From Pannonibacter sp. SL95 (lineage in GTDB: Bacteria; Pseudomonadota; Alphaproteobacteria; Rhizobiales; Stappiaceae), in contig NZ_JAPPRC010000006.1 of the NCBI RefSeq assembly GCF_026672425.1, positions 248,001-312,000 of the forward strand: 64,000 nucleotides of DNA, in the 5' to 3' direction. The stretch's first letter is position 1, and every line of letters begins with the position of its first letter. The position numbers and the translations under genes are program-made. Shown piece by piece: positions 43,553 to 52,690 of this stretch. The notes below the pieces were generated by a model. The model saw only the letters and a program-made list of their open reading frames with translations, had not been told where the DNA came from and did not search any database.

Positions 43553-44359
43553 TCAGCCGTTGTCACGATCGAGCGTATCGAACACCGTCTCGATGGCTTT
43601 CAGCTGATTGCTCTGGAAAGCACGGCCAGCGGCGAACCAGTCATCAAGGATCGAACCGGCCGGCGGCGCAGCCGGGGTTTCCGTGTCCGGTTCGGGCGTC
43701 GGCGCAGCCGCAGGCTTTTGCGCCGGCCGCTGGGTTGCCTGAGGCGACGAGGGCGAGCTGGCGGACGGGGCAGCGGGAGACGCCTTGTCGCCAAGGCCGA
43801 GGAAGCTGGTCCAGAAGGACTGCACCGCACCGGCATAGCCTGCCATCATCGCGGCGGGGGTCGGCACGGGCTTGGGCCGGCCACGGGCATAGCCGGCCAT
43901 GAAGGCATCGAACAGGTCGCGGGCCTGTCCATGCAGATAGGGACGGGCAACCTGTCCCATGGCAAGGGTCGCTGCGACCGGCATCAGGGCCGTGATCGCG
44001 TCCTGCTGCACGCCGGTGAGGCGGGCGACCTGATCGGCGATCGCCTGCTGCACCGGAGCTGGACCAAAGAACCAGTTGGTCGGCGCTGGCGCTGTGCCAA
44101 AGGAGAACGGATCGGCTTGCGTTGGGCTTTGCACCGACATTGGCATCGGCATCTGCCCAGCCTGTCCCTTCAGCAGGCCGAGGAAGCCCTGAAGGCCATC
44201 CGGCGCTGCGGTGGTGTGGCGCAGGCCGGTGAAGGCGGCCGGCAGCAGGGCACCCATGGCGCGGGTGACATCCGCGTCGGCAAGACCAAACTGCTGCCGC
44301 ATGGTTGCGACAACACCTGCCGGGTCAAAGGAGGAAAACAGTCCGCTCGGGTCGCTCAT
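43553..44359 (-). CDS. DUF937-like hypothetical protein
   Basis: 268 aa. The N-terminal ~120 residues (VVATMRQQFGLADADVTRAM, LLPAAFTGLRH) have the helical repeat of DUF937/YidB-like proteins. A second helical segment follows (QDAITALMPVAATLAMGQVA), then a Pro/Ala/Ser-rich linker (residues ~195-240) and a short C-terminal helix containing LDDWFAAGRAFQSNQLKAIE. That last segment resembles phasin-type or polymer-associated tails, but this is weak. There is no signal peptide. Function unknown. It lies between hisS and gshA on the same strand. Confidence 0.6.
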   Translation of the reverse strand: MSDPSGLFSSFDPAGVVATMRQQFGLADADVTRAMGALLPAAFTGLRHTTAAPDGLQGFLGLLKGQAGQMPMPMSVQSPTQADPFSFGTAPAPTNWFFGPAPVQQAIADQVARLTGVQQDAITALMPVAATLAMGQVARPYLHGQARDLFDAFMAGYARGRPKPVPTPAAMMAGYAGAVQSFWTSFLGLGDKASPAAPSASSPSSPQATQRPAQKPAAAPTPEPDTETPAAPPAGSILDDWFAAGRAFQSNQLKAIETVFDTLDRDNG

Positions 44360-44432
44360 GCTGCCTCACACCGGAATCGCATTGTTCCACATGATCAGCC
44401 TTCGCGCCCGTGCGGTCAAATGTCCTCTCTGA

Positions 44433-45806
44433 TCAATACGCATAGTCCTGATAGGCGCGGCGGACATCACCGCCCCAGGCGCCATGATAGCGCTCCAGCA
44501 TCTGGTCGGCCGGCGACTGGCCAAGGGCGAGGGCTTCTTCCAGCGAGGCAAGATGCACCCGCTCGTCCTGGCCGCCATCATTGAGGCGGGCCCGGCGCTT
44601 GAGGCCTTCGCGCGACAGGGCCAGCATCTCGCGGGCGAGATCCAGCACGGTCCCGCTGCGGAATGGGGTCTGCAGGCCGTGGATCGGCACGTCATTGCGC
44701 AGGGCGAGGCGTTCGGCCTCGGTCCAGCCTTTCACCATCTGCCAGGCGTCTTCCAGGATGCCCTCGTCATAGAGCAGGCCCACCCACAGGGCGGGCAGGG
44801 CGCAGATCCGGCGCCAGGGGCCGCCGTCTGCTCCGCGCATCTCCAGATACTTCTTCAGGCGGACATCCGGGAACAGCGTCGACAGGTGGTTGTTCCAGTC
44901 GCCGATGGTCGGCAGGCCGTCGGGCAGCTTGTCCTTCAGCGCACCGTTCATGAACTGGCGGAAGGTGGTGGTGGTCGCCTCGAAGTAGGTGTCGCCGCGC
45001 TTGACGAAATACATCGGCACGTCGATGGCCCAGTTTACATAGGCCTCGAAGCCGAAGTCCTCGTGGAAGGCAAAGGGGATCGGGCCGGAGCGCTGGTTGT
45101 CCGTGTCCTTCCAGATCTCGGCGCGGAAGGACTTGAAGCCGTTCGGCTTGCCTTCGGTGAAGGGCGAGTTGGCGAAGATGGCGGTGGCGACCGGCTGCAG
45201 CGCCAGACTGACGCGCATCTTCTTGACCATGTCCGCCTCATCGGCGAAGTCGAGGTTCACCTGGATCGTCGAGGTCCGGTACATCATGTCGAGGCCAAGC
45301 GAGCCAACTTTCGGCATGTAGCCCGACATGATGGCATAGCGCGACTTCGGCATGACCGGGACATCCGACCGGCTCCAGGTCGGGGTGAAGCCGAGGCCAA
45401 GGAAGCCGATGCCCAGGGGCTCGGCAATCTCGTTGACCTGCGCCAGATGCGCGTTGGTCTCGCGGCAGGTCTGGTGCAGGTTGTCGAGCGGCGCGCCGGA
45501 CAGCTCGAACTGCCCGCCCGGTTCGATGGAAATGGCGCCGCCCGCGACCGGGTCGGCGAGGCCGATGATGTGCCCCTTGTCGGAGATGCGCTCCCAGCCG
45601 AGGAGGCCTTCCATGCCTTTCAGCAGGGCCTCGATGCCGCGCGGGCCAGCATAGGGAACCGGCGACAGGTCGGCCTTGTAGAAGGCGAATTTCTCATGCT
45701 CGGTGCCCAGGCGGAACTGGTCCTTGGGCTTGGAGCCCGAGGCAAGATGGTCAGCCAGTTCCCTGACACTGGTGATCGGCGTCGAATCGATGGTGTCGCG
45801 AGCCAT
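44433..45806 (-). CDS. gshA: Glutamate-cysteine ligase, plant/alphaproteobacterial type
   Basis: 457 aa from ATG 45806 (MARDTIDSTPITSVRELADH), behind GGAGACGCCC. It matches the GCS2 (PF04107) plant-type ligase: FRLGTEHEKFAFYK near residue 34, GGAISIEPGGQFELSGAPLD near residue 90, MYRTSTIQVNLDFADE near residue 173 and MRGADGGPWRRICALPALWV near residue 322. It performs the first step of glutathione synthesis in the cytoplasm. Two GST genes are also in the window. The stop lies 73 bp from the DUF937 gene start. Confidence 0.95.
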   Translation of the reverse strand: MARDTIDSTPITSVRELADHLASGSKPKDQFRLGTEHEKFAFYKADLSPVPYAGPRGIEALLKGMEGLLGWERISDKGHIIGLADPVAGGAISIEPGGQFELSGAPLDNLHQTCRETNAHLAQVNEIAEPLGIGFLGLGFTPTWSRSDVPVMPKSRYAIMSGYMPKVGSLGLDMMYRTSTIQVNLDFADEADMVKKMRVSLALQPVATAIFANSPFTEGKPNGFKSFRAEIWKDTDNQRSGPIPFAFHEDFGFEAYVNWAIDVPMYFVKRGDTYFEATTTTFRQFMNGALKDKLPDGLPTIGDWNNHLSTLFPDVRLKKYLEMRGADGGPWRRICALPALWVGLLYDEGILEDAWQMVKGWTEAERLALRNDVPIHGLQTPFRSGTVLDLAREMLALSREGLKRRARLNDGGQDERVHLASLEEALALGQSPADQMLERYHGAWGGDVRRAYQDYAY

Positions 45807-45953
45807 GGGGGCGTCTCCGGCAGCGGGTTGGGGCGGCACAATAGCGGTGCCCCGGCCCTTGAACAAACACGTAGTTTCACAAATGCGCGATCAGTTTCGC
45901 GGACGGCATGTTGCGGGCGCGTGCCCGGTTGGCCGCGTCCTGCGGCCGATGGG

Positions 45954-46712
45954 TCATTTCCAGTCGCCAAGCACCGCCTGCACCACGGCAAAGGCGGCAA
46001 CGGCGGCCGTGTCGGCGCGCAAGACGCGCGGTCCGAGCGGGATCGGCGTGACGAAGGGCTGGCGGCGCAGCAAGGCGCGCTCGTCCTCCGAGAAACCGCC
46101 TTCCGGCCCGATCAGCAGCGCCAGCGGACGGGCGCCATCGGCCTTCAAGGCCTCAAGCGGGCCGAGCGGATTCTGGCTTGCCTCGCCCTCGTCGCAGAAG
46201 ATCAGCTGGCGGGAGGCATTGTCCTTGTCCCAGCTGCCGATGACGTCGGCAAGCTGGCGCGGTTCGCGCACCTCGGCCAGCTGCAGGATGCCGCATTGTT
46301 CGGCCGCCTCGATGACGTTGGCGCTCATCCGCTCGGTGTTCACCCGCGTCGCCTGGGTGTGGCGCGTGAGGACCGGCGACAGACGCGAGGCCCCCATCTC
46401 CACGGCCTTCTGCACCATGTAGTCGAGGCGTGCGTGTTTCAGCGGGGCAAAGAGATAGTCGAAGTCGCTCGCCGCCGGTTGCGGCCGGGTCTGTTCGGCG
46501 GGAACGAGTGCACAGGTCTTGCGCGTCGGCGTCTCGACCTTCGCCCGCCATTCCCCGTCGCGTCCGTTGAACAGCAGCACCTCGTCGCCCGCGCCGAGCC
46601 GCAGCACGTTGAGAAGGTAGTTGCTCTGGTCCTTGCTGGCCTCGACAGCGCTGTCGCCTGCAAGGGGCGCGTCCACGAAGAGACGCTGCATGCGGAATTC
46701 ATAACGGGGCAT
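45954..46712 (-). CDS. rsmE: 16S rRNA (uracil1498-N3)-methyltransferase
   Basis: 252 aa. An N-terminal PUA-like domain ([12 protein letters not shown] ... [20 protein letters not shown]) precedes a SPOUT knot domain with the S-adenosylmethionine-binding knot [19 protein letters not shown] near residue 200 and [19 protein letters not shown] at the end. It methylates U1498 of 16S rRNA in the 30S subunit. It is on the same strand as gshA, 148 bp upstream of it, and downstream of the RND efflux operon after a hairpin. Confidence 0.95.
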   Translation of the reverse strand: MPRYEFRMQRLFVDAPLAGDSAVEASKDQSNYLLNVLRLGAGDEVLLFNGRDGEWRAKVETPTRKTCALVPAEQTRPQPAASDFDYLFAPLKHARLDYMVQKAVEMGASRLSPVLTRHTQATRVNTERMSANVIEAAEQCGILQLAEVREPRQLADVIGSWDKDNASRQLIFCDEGEASQNPLGPLEALKADGARPLALLIGPEGGFSEDERALLRRQPFVTPIPLGPRVLRADTAAVAAFAVVQAVLGDWK

Positions 46713-46762
46713 GGCAGGTCGCAGGGGTCGTTGGAAGGAAAGGGCAGGTGCCAGATGTAGTT

Positions 46763-46791
46763 CCGCCGCCCGTCAGGTCAACGGGCGGCGG
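46763..46791 (-). terminator. Perfect hairpin after the RND efflux operon
   Basis: Arms CCGCCGCCCGT (46763-46773) and ACGGGCGGCGG (46781-46791) with a 7-nt loop, starting 8 bp past the stop of the RND permease. No U-tract on the minus strand, so its efficiency is uncertain. Confidence 0.65.
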
Positions 46792-46798
46792 ACAGGGA

Positions 46799-49700
46799 TC
46801 AGGCCTTGGCCGGGTCAGCTTCGGTTGCCGTGTGACCGCCATGGGCAGCATGTCCGGAGGGGGCAGTTTCGCCCTCATCCTCGTCATGCTTGCGGTCGGC
46901 GTGGCCGATGTACATGTAGAACATCGGCACCACGAACAGCGTGAACAGCGTGCCCACCGACATGCCGGTGCAGATCACCAGACCGATCGAGTAGCGCGCC
47001 GCCGCACCTGCGCCGTCGGCAATCACCAGCGGAATGACGCCCAGCACCATGGCACCGGTGGTCATCAGGATCGGACGCAGGCGTTCACGTGCAGCCTCGA
47101 CAATCGCCTCGCCCTTGCTCATGCCATGCAACTCGCGCTGGGCATTGGCGAATTCGACCATGAGAATGCCGTGCTTGGTGATGAGACCCACCAGCGTGAT
47201 CATGCCGACCTGGGTGTAGATGTTCAGCGTGCCGGCCCCCAGGAACAGGGGGACGATGGCGCCGAAGATCGACAGCGGCACCGACATCATGATGATGAAG
47301 GGGTCGCGGAAGCTTTCGAACTGTGCCGCAAGCACCAGGTAGATGACGACGACGGCGAGGGCGAAGGCGACCAGGATGGTGTTGCCTTCCTTGACCTCGA
47401 GGCGCGACTGGCCGGCGTAGTCCTCGAAGAAGCCTTCCGGCATTTCTTCGCCCGCGATCCGCTGCAGGGTGGCCAGCGCCGTGCCCGTGGTCACGCCCGG
47501 CATCGGCAGGGCCGACAGGGTCGCGGAGTAGAGCTGGTTGAACTGGTCCACCGAGGTCGCGGTCGCGTCCGTCTTGATCGTCACCACCGAGGACAGCGGC
47601 ACCATGGCCCCGCCATTGGCGCGGACATAGAGCTCGCCGAGGAGTTCCGGGTTCATGCGGAAGTCCTTGGAGACCTGCGGGATGATGTCATAGGCGCGGC
47701 CGTCACGGTCGAACTTGGACACCGAGGCACCACCGACCATGAGGTTCAGCGTCTGGCCGATGGCGGAGACGGGAACACCCAGCGCGGCAGCGCGGTTGCG
47801 GTCGATCAGGACCGTGGTGCGCGGCTTGTCGAAGGACGCCGAGTTCTGGACCACGATGAACTGGCCGGAGGCCATCGCCTTCTGGCGCACGCTTTCAGCC
47901 ACTTCATAGACCTGCTCGGCCGAGCCGGTGGTCTGCAGCACGAACTGCACCGGCAGGCCGCCGCCGGAGCCCGGCAGTGACGGCGGAGCAAACACGAAGG
48001 CCTTCACGCCGGCTGACCGGTTCAGGCCCGCCTGCACCATCTGCTGCACTTGCTTCTGGCTGACGTCCCGCTCATCCCAGGGCGTCAGAACCCAGACGGC
48101 AAACGCAGAGCTTGTCGCTCCGTTTCCAACGATCTGGAACCTGGCTGCGACGCCGGGCACATCATCCGTTAGGGCGTAGAACTGATTGGTGTAGAGCTGA
48201 GTGTAATCGGAGGTGGCGTATTCTGGACCGTTGACGAGCGAGAACAGCGCGCCCCGGTCTTCGTCAGGGGCCAGCTCGGAATTGGTGTTCACGAACATGT
48301 AGCCCGTGGTGCCCATGAGCCCGAGCACCAGCACCAGCGTTGCCGGCTTGTAGCGCAGCGACGACTGGAGCCGCCGGCCGTACCAGTTGGCAAGGCCGTT
48401 GAAGATCTTGTCGATGAAGCTCTGGAACTTCGTCGGCTCGGCAGACAGCAGCCGGGCCGACATCATCGGCGACAGGGTCACCGCGACAAAGCCCGAGATG
48501 AACACCGCACCGGCCAGCGTGAAGGCGAACTCCCGGAACAGGGAGCCGGTCAGGCCCGAGGCAAAGCCGATCGGGGCATAGACCGCGCCGAGCGTGATGG
48601 TCATGGCAATCACCGGCCCGAAGATTTCCTTCATGCCGATGATGGCCGCCTGCAGCGGCTTAAGACCTTCCTCGAGATGGCGATGGATGTTCTCCACCAC
48701 CACGATGGCATCGTCCACCACCAGACCGATCGCCAGAACCATGGCGAGGAGCGTCAAGGTGTTGAGCGAGTAATCGAGGCCCCAGAGGAAGAAGCAGACG
48801 CCGACAAGCGACAGCGGGATCGTGACGATGGGGATCAGAACCGCCCGGAACGAGCCCAGGAACAGAAGAATCACCAGGATCACGATGACGACGGCTTCAG
48901 CGATGGTCTTGAACACTTCCTCGATCGAGGCGCTGATGAACTCGGTCGAATCGTAGACGACGGTCAGCGTCATGCCTTCCGGCAGGTTTTCCTGCAGCTT
49001 CGGCAGCGCGTCGCGGACTCCCTGGGCAGTGTCGAGCGGGTTGGCCGACGGCGTCGGCATGATGCCGAGGAAGATGCCGCCCTCCCCGTTGAAGGACACG
49101 CGCGTATCGGTGCTCTTGGAGCCCAGTTCCACGCGCGCCACATCGCGCAGACGCACGACGTCGATGCCGTCCGAGCGGACCGGCAGGTCAGCAAAGGCTT
49201 CCGGCGACTGCAGCGTCGTCTTGGTTTCGATCTGGTAGGCGACGAACTCGTTCTCGGTCTTGCCTGGCGCGGAGATGAAGTTCGCCTGCTGGATCGCGCT
49301 GAGAACTTCGGCAGCGGTGACATTGCGCGAGGCGAGGCGGATCGGATCGATCCAGATGCGCATCGCGAAGGTCTGCTCGCCGAGGATCTGCGCGTCGGCG
49401 ACTCCCTCGACGATGGACAGTTGCGGCTGGATCACGCGCGAGGAAAACTCGGTGATTTCCTGAGGCGACATCACGTCCGACAGCACGGTCAGATACATGA
49501 TGGCGAAGGACTGGCCGGTGCCCTTCTGGATCACCGGATCCTCGGCCTCCTGCGGCAGCTTGCTGCGGACCTGCTGCACCTTGGAGATCACCTCGGTGAG
49601 CGCCTTGTCCGGGTCCGAGTTCAGCTTCATGTTGACGGTGACCGTCGACATGCCGAGCGAGCTGTTGGACTTCACATAGTCGACGCCTTCCGCCGAGGCG

Positions 49701-49912
49701 ACAGCCTTGGCAATCGGCGTGGTGATGAAGCCCTGGATCAGTTCCGAGCTTGCGCCGACGAAGATCGTGTTCACCGTGATCACGGTTTCCTCGATCTTCG
49801 GGTACTGGCGGATCGACATGTTGATGATGCCCTGCGCCCCCATCAGGAGGATCAGCAGGCTCACCACCGTCGACAGCACAGGCCGGCGGATGAAGATTTC
49901 AGAGAAATTCAT
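46799..49912 (-). CDS. Efflux RND transporter permease subunit (HAE-1 family)
   Basis: 1037 aa. A membrane segment at the N-terminus (VLSTVVSLLILLMGAQGIIN), large periplasmic loops between segments 1/2 and 7/8, and twelve membrane segments overall, as expected for AcrB/MexB-type pumps. The proton-relay aspartates in TM4 are visible in AIGLVVDDAIVVVENIHRHL near residue 400. It pumps drugs or other lipophilic compounds using proton influx and pairs with the adaptor 4 bp upstream. No outer-membrane channel gene is in the operon. The acidic/His-rich C-terminal tail (HADRKHDEDEGE) is notable. Confidence 0.96.
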   Translation of the reverse strand: MNFSEIFIRRPVLSTVVSLLILLMGAQGIINMSIRQYPKIEETVITVNTIFVGASSELIQGFITTPIAKAVASAEGVDYVKSNSSLGMSTVTVNMKLNSDPDKALTEVISKVQQVRSKLPQEAEDPVIQKGTGQSFAIMYLTVLSDVMSPQEITEFSSRVIQPQLSIVEGVADAQILGEQTFAMRIWIDPIRLASRNVTAAEVLSAIQQANFISAPGKTENEFVAYQIETKTTLQSPEAFADLPVRSDGIDVVRLRDVARVELGSKSTDTRVSFNGEGGIFLGIMPTPSANPLDTAQGVRDALPKLQENLPEGMTLTVVYDSTEFISASIEEVFKTIAEAVVIVILVILLFLGSFRAVLIPIVTIPLSLVGVCFFLWGLDYSLNTLTLLAMVLAIGLVVDDAIVVVENIHRHLEEGLKPLQAAIIGMKEIFGPVIAMTITLGAVYAPIGFASGLTGSLFREFAFTLAGAVFISGFVAVTLSPMMSARLLSAEPTKFQSFIDKIFNGLANWYGRRLQSSLRYKPATLVLVLGLMGTTGYMFVNTNSELAPDEDRGALFSLVNGPEYATSDYTQLYTNQFYALTDDVPGVAARFQIVGNGATSSAFAVWVLTPWDERDVSQKQVQQMVQAGLNRSAGVKAFVFAPPSLPGSGGGLPVQFVLQTTGSAEQVYEVAESVRQKAMASGQFIVVQNSASFDKPRTTVLIDRNRAAALGVPVSAIGQTLNLMVGGASVSKFDRDGRAYDIIPQVSKDFRMNPELLGELYVRANGGAMVPLSSVVTIKTDATATSVDQFNQLYSATLSALPMPGVTTGTALATLQRIAGEEMPEGFFEDYAGQSRLEVKEGNTILVAFALAVVVIYLVLAAQFESFRDPFIIMMSVPLSIFGAIVPLFLGAGTLNIYTQVGMITLVGLITKHGILMVEFANAQRELHGMSKGEAIVEAARERLRPILMTTGAMVLGVIPLVIADGAGAAARYSIGLVICTGMSVGTLFTLFVVPMFYMYIGHADRKHDEDEGETAPSGHAAHGGHTATEADPAKA

Positions 49913-49916
49913 CGCG

Positions 49917-51098
49917 TCAGCCCCCGATCTTCATCTCGGCCGCAGCCGGATTGACCGTGTTGTCGATCGTCACGCTGTTGCCGACGCTGAGCTTGTTCTG
50001 CCCGGCGCTGACAATCTGGTCACCGGCGGAAAGGCCCTTCGTCACCTCGATCAGCCCGCCGAAGCGGCGGCCGGCGGTCACGAAGACCTGACGGACAACG
50101 AGCTTCGGTGCGGCGGCCGAGGTCTTGTTGGCAGCCTCGCCGCCGGTGCCGGCGGACGCCGGCGCAGATGTATTGGCCGTGGCCGGCTTGTCATCCTCGA
50201 CGACCTTGAAGACATAGGTGCCGTAAAGGCTCTGCACGACAGCGGTCTGCGGCAGGGCGATGACGTCCTTTTCGGTCGGCAGCACGATGCGGACGAAAGC
50301 GAACTGGCCGGGGAACAGGGCGCCGTCCGTGTTGTCGACCTCTGCCTGCAGCGAAATCAGCCGCGACTGCGGATCGATCTTGGGATCGATGCCGGCGATC
50401 TTGCCGGTGTGGGTGTAGACGCCCTCGCTGAGGCCGATCTGCACGGCCTGGCCGATCTTCAGTTCGGTGAGCTGCTGTTCGGGAACGGTAAAGTCGACCT
50501 TCATCACCTTGAGATCCTGCAGCGTCGCGATGGCCGTTCCGGCGGGCACGTACTGGCCGACGTCGATGCGCGAGATGCCGATGGTGCCGGAGAAGGGCGC
50601 AACGATCTGCTTCTGGTTGATGGCGGCCTGCACGCGCTCGAGCTGCGAACGGGAGGCGTCGAGGGCGGCGGTCGCGTTGTCGAGGTTGGACGTGGAGTTG
50701 AAGCCACGATCGGTCAGGGTCGACGTGCGCTTCAGCGCCTGGCTGTCGCGCTCGACATTGGCCTTGGCGGCGATCAGATCAGCCTGCTCGGTCTCGTCAT
50801 CAAGCTGCACCAGCAGCATGTCCCTGGCCACGTCCTGGTTGGAGGTGAAGTAGACCTGCTTGACGATGCCCGAGGTGCGCGCGGGGACGTCGACACCCTG
50901 GCGAGCCTTGACGGTGCCGATGGATTCGATGCCTGGGGTCCAGTCCTGCGGCTTCACCTCGACGGTCGACACCGTCACCGGCGGGCGCGGCTGCTTGAAG
51001 TAGGCAGCGATCATTTCGCCCTTGAAACCGACAAACCAGAAAGCGCCATAGCCAAGGCCGGCGACGACGAGAAGGGCAAGGAGAAAACGGATGATCAT
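49917..51098 (-). CDS. Efflux RND periplasmic adaptor subunit
   Basis: 393 aa. One N-terminal membrane segment (residues ~3-22, FLLALLVVAGLGYGAFWFVG) anchors it in the inner membrane. The lipoyl-like and alpha-hairpin regions follow (GIVKQVYFTSNQDVARDMLL, IVAPFSGTIGISRIDVGQYV). The beta-barrel region is near residues 190-285. A Thr/Ala/Gly-rich insert near residue 310 separates it from the membrane-proximal domain. The gene is first in the operon, divergent from a TetR regulator, and overlaps no other gene. It links the RND pump to an outer-membrane channel. Confidence 0.95.
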   Translation of the reverse strand: MIIRFLLALLVVAGLGYGAFWFVGFKGEMIAAYFKQPRPPVTVSTVEVKPQDWTPGIESIGTVKARQGVDVPARTSGIVKQVYFTSNQDVARDMLLVQLDDETEQADLIAAKANVERDSQALKRTSTLTDRGFNSTSNLDNATAALDASRSQLERVQAAINQKQIVAPFSGTIGISRIDVGQYVPAGTAIATLQDLKVMKVDFTVPEQQLTELKIGQAVQIGLSEGVYTHTGKIAGIDPKIDPQSRLISLQAEVDNTDGALFPGQFAFVRIVLPTEKDVIALPQTAVVQSLYGTYVFKVVEDDKPATANTSAPASAGTGGEAANKTSAAAPKLVVRQVFVTAGRRFGGLIEVTKGLSAGDQIVSAGQNKLSVGNSVTIDNTVNPAAAEMKIGG

Positions 51099-51239
51099 TG
51101 AACCTGGCCATGCGGCTGAATATGCCGCGCAAGAGAGTGAACCGGCACCCGGACGGGCACACGGTCATCATAACAGACTGAAGCGACAGACACGACACGG
51201 ACCTGTTTAACCGCATGCGCACCCAATCCAGACTTGCTA

Positions 51240-51263
51240 ACTTTACCGTCTGCACGGTAAAGT
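51240..51263. promoter_or_regulatory. TetR operator between the efflux operon and its regulator
   Basis: ACTTTACCGT-CTGC-ACGGTAAAGT is a perfect 10+10 bp inverted repeat. On the minus strand a TTGACT -35-like box overlaps its left edge, so repressor binding would block the efflux promoter, 141 bp upstream of the adaptor start. The regulator gene reads the other way from 51366. Confidence 0.8.
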
Positions 51264-51365
51264 CAAGTGTCGTTGCACACAGCTGGGATCGAGCAGCCCT
51301 GTTATGCATCAGCGACATGGCGAGGGGCAGACTGGGACGAGGCCCGGGAAACAGGCAAGGCAAGC

Positions 51366-51977
51366 GTGACGAGCGAGACAGGCAGTTCAACGGGAAAGCG
51401 CAATCCGCGCAACCGCGAGCAGACCCGCGAGCGTCTGGTCGATGCTGCCATGGATGTTGTGTTTGAAGATGGCGCCCGCCGCCTGTCACTGGATGCCGTT
51501 GCCGAGCGCGCCGGCGTGTCAAAGGGCGGGCTGCTGTATCACTTTCCGTCAAAGTCCGAACTGCTGCAGGCCATGGTCGCCCGTCATCTGGCCCGGCTGG
51601 CTGAAGCCATCCGCGCCGCTCACGCCGATCTGACACGGGACCGGCAACCCAATGCGCTGATCCGGGCCTATCTTACCGCCGTTTCGCAGGATCTGTGTAC
51701 GGAGACCCAGGCTCCGATGGGGCTGGTGGCGGCCATTGCCGAGGAACCAGGTCTCCTGGAGCCAGTGCGCCTGCACAATGAGCGCCTGCTTGTGGAACTT
51801 CGGGCGACAAGCGAGACCCCGGACCTGGCCGAACTCGCCTTCCTGGCAGTGGAAGGCATCTGGTATCTGAAACTGTTCGGCTTGAAGCATTTCAGCCAGG
51901 CTCAGCTCGAGGCCCGGCTCGAGCTGTTTGCCAAGCTTCTTGCCGTGCCGCCGAGTTGTTGCGCCTCCTCCTGCTAG
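51366..51977 (+). CDS. TetR-family transcriptional regulator
   Basis: 203 aa with GTG 51366 as start, after AGGCAAGGCAAGC; an ATG at 51267 in the same frame would place the start across the operator. The N-terminal HTH is REQTRERLVDAAMDVVFEDG then AERAGVSKGGLLYHFPSKSE at residues ~15-65, a standard TetR DNA-binding domain. The C-terminal helical domain resembles TetR_C_37-type regulators. It most likely represses itself and the divergent RND operon through the palindrome at 51240-51263. The C-terminal tail has three cysteines (PPSCCASSC), which may respond to thiol stress. Confidence 0.92.
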   Translation: MTSETGSSTGKRNPRNREQTRERLVDAAMDVVFEDGARRLSLDAVAERAGVSKGGLLYHFPSKSELLQAMVARHLARLAEAIRAAHADLTRDRQPNALIRAYLTAVSQDLCTETQAPMGLVAAIAEEPGLLEPVRLHNERLLVELRATSETPDLAELAFLAVEGIWYLKLFGLKHFSQAQLEARLELFAKLLAVPPSCCASSC

Positions 51978-52002
51978 ATCCGGCCAACAGAGCGGGAGCC
52001 AT

Positions 52003-52464
52003 TCACGGCCTTGCTTCAGCCGTTTCGAACAGGAAGGCCGGCGGCCGATCAAACGGTGAGCCCAGCATCGCAAGCCACAGGCTGGTGGCAATCTTCTCCG
52101 CCTGGCGGATGACCACGGCGGCGGCCTCAGGCTCCTGGAACACATCCTGTGCGGTCGAGCGGAACAACTCGAGCCAACGCCGGAAGTCGTCGGTCTCGAC
52201 CTCACCTTTCATCTGCATGTGGGCGGGAACAGGGCGGCCCTTGTACTCTCCGCTCTTGAGCAGCACGGACGCCCAGAACAGTTTCATCTTGTCGAGATGC
52301 ACGTCCCAGTGGCCGGCCATGCGGGCGTCGAAGATGGGGCCAAGGCGAGCGTCAGCCCGGATGCGCAGATAAAAGCTGTCGACGAGTGTGGCGATGTCCT
52401 CGCGGGTGATTGACCCATGCAGCGGAACGCGCTGCACAGCGGGGCGGATGTCGATCGGATCCAT
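52003..52464 (-). CDS. Group III truncated hemoglobin
   Basis: 153 aa from ATG 52464 (MDPIDIRPAVQRVPLH). The trHb group III pattern is clear: RLGPIFDARMAGHWDVHLDK then MKLFWASVLLKSGEYKGRPV and a histidine in PAHMQMKG, the candidate proximal heme ligand near residue 84. It resembles the protein at 57766 (about 40 percent by eye) and is a separate copy. Group III globins bind O2 and NO with an unusual distal pocket. The gene is convergent with the TetR gene (25-bp gap). Confidence 0.9.
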   Translation of the reverse strand: MDPIDIRPAVQRVPLHGSITREDIATLVDSFYLRIRADARLGPIFDARMAGHWDVHLDKMKLFWASVLLKSGEYKGRPVPAHMQMKGEVETDDFRRWLELFRSTAQDVFQEPEAAAVVIRQAEKIATSLWLAMLGSPFDRPPAFLFETAEARP

Positions 52465-52690
52465 CGAAGAGCTTTCGGCCTCGGCACATTGCGGACAGCG
52501 CCAACGTACTGTCAGGCCGCAGAGATGGCGAGCAGGAACCGGGCTTCGCGACAATGCGCCGCTTGGCACGCCCTGAGGTCAGACGGGCTCTGCTTGCAAA
52601 ACCCGGCCTTTTGGCTATGTTCCGCGCGCAATTGGCCAGAGGCCTCCCCATGGCGGCGAGGCCATTCAACGTGACGAACGGACCGTCTCC

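Noticed and set aside
44484-46760. 758-codon open frame on the plus strand
   Set aside because: It is antisense to gshA and rsmE, both unmistakable by motifs. The frame has a Gly/Arg/His-rich composition typical of GC-rich antisense shadows.
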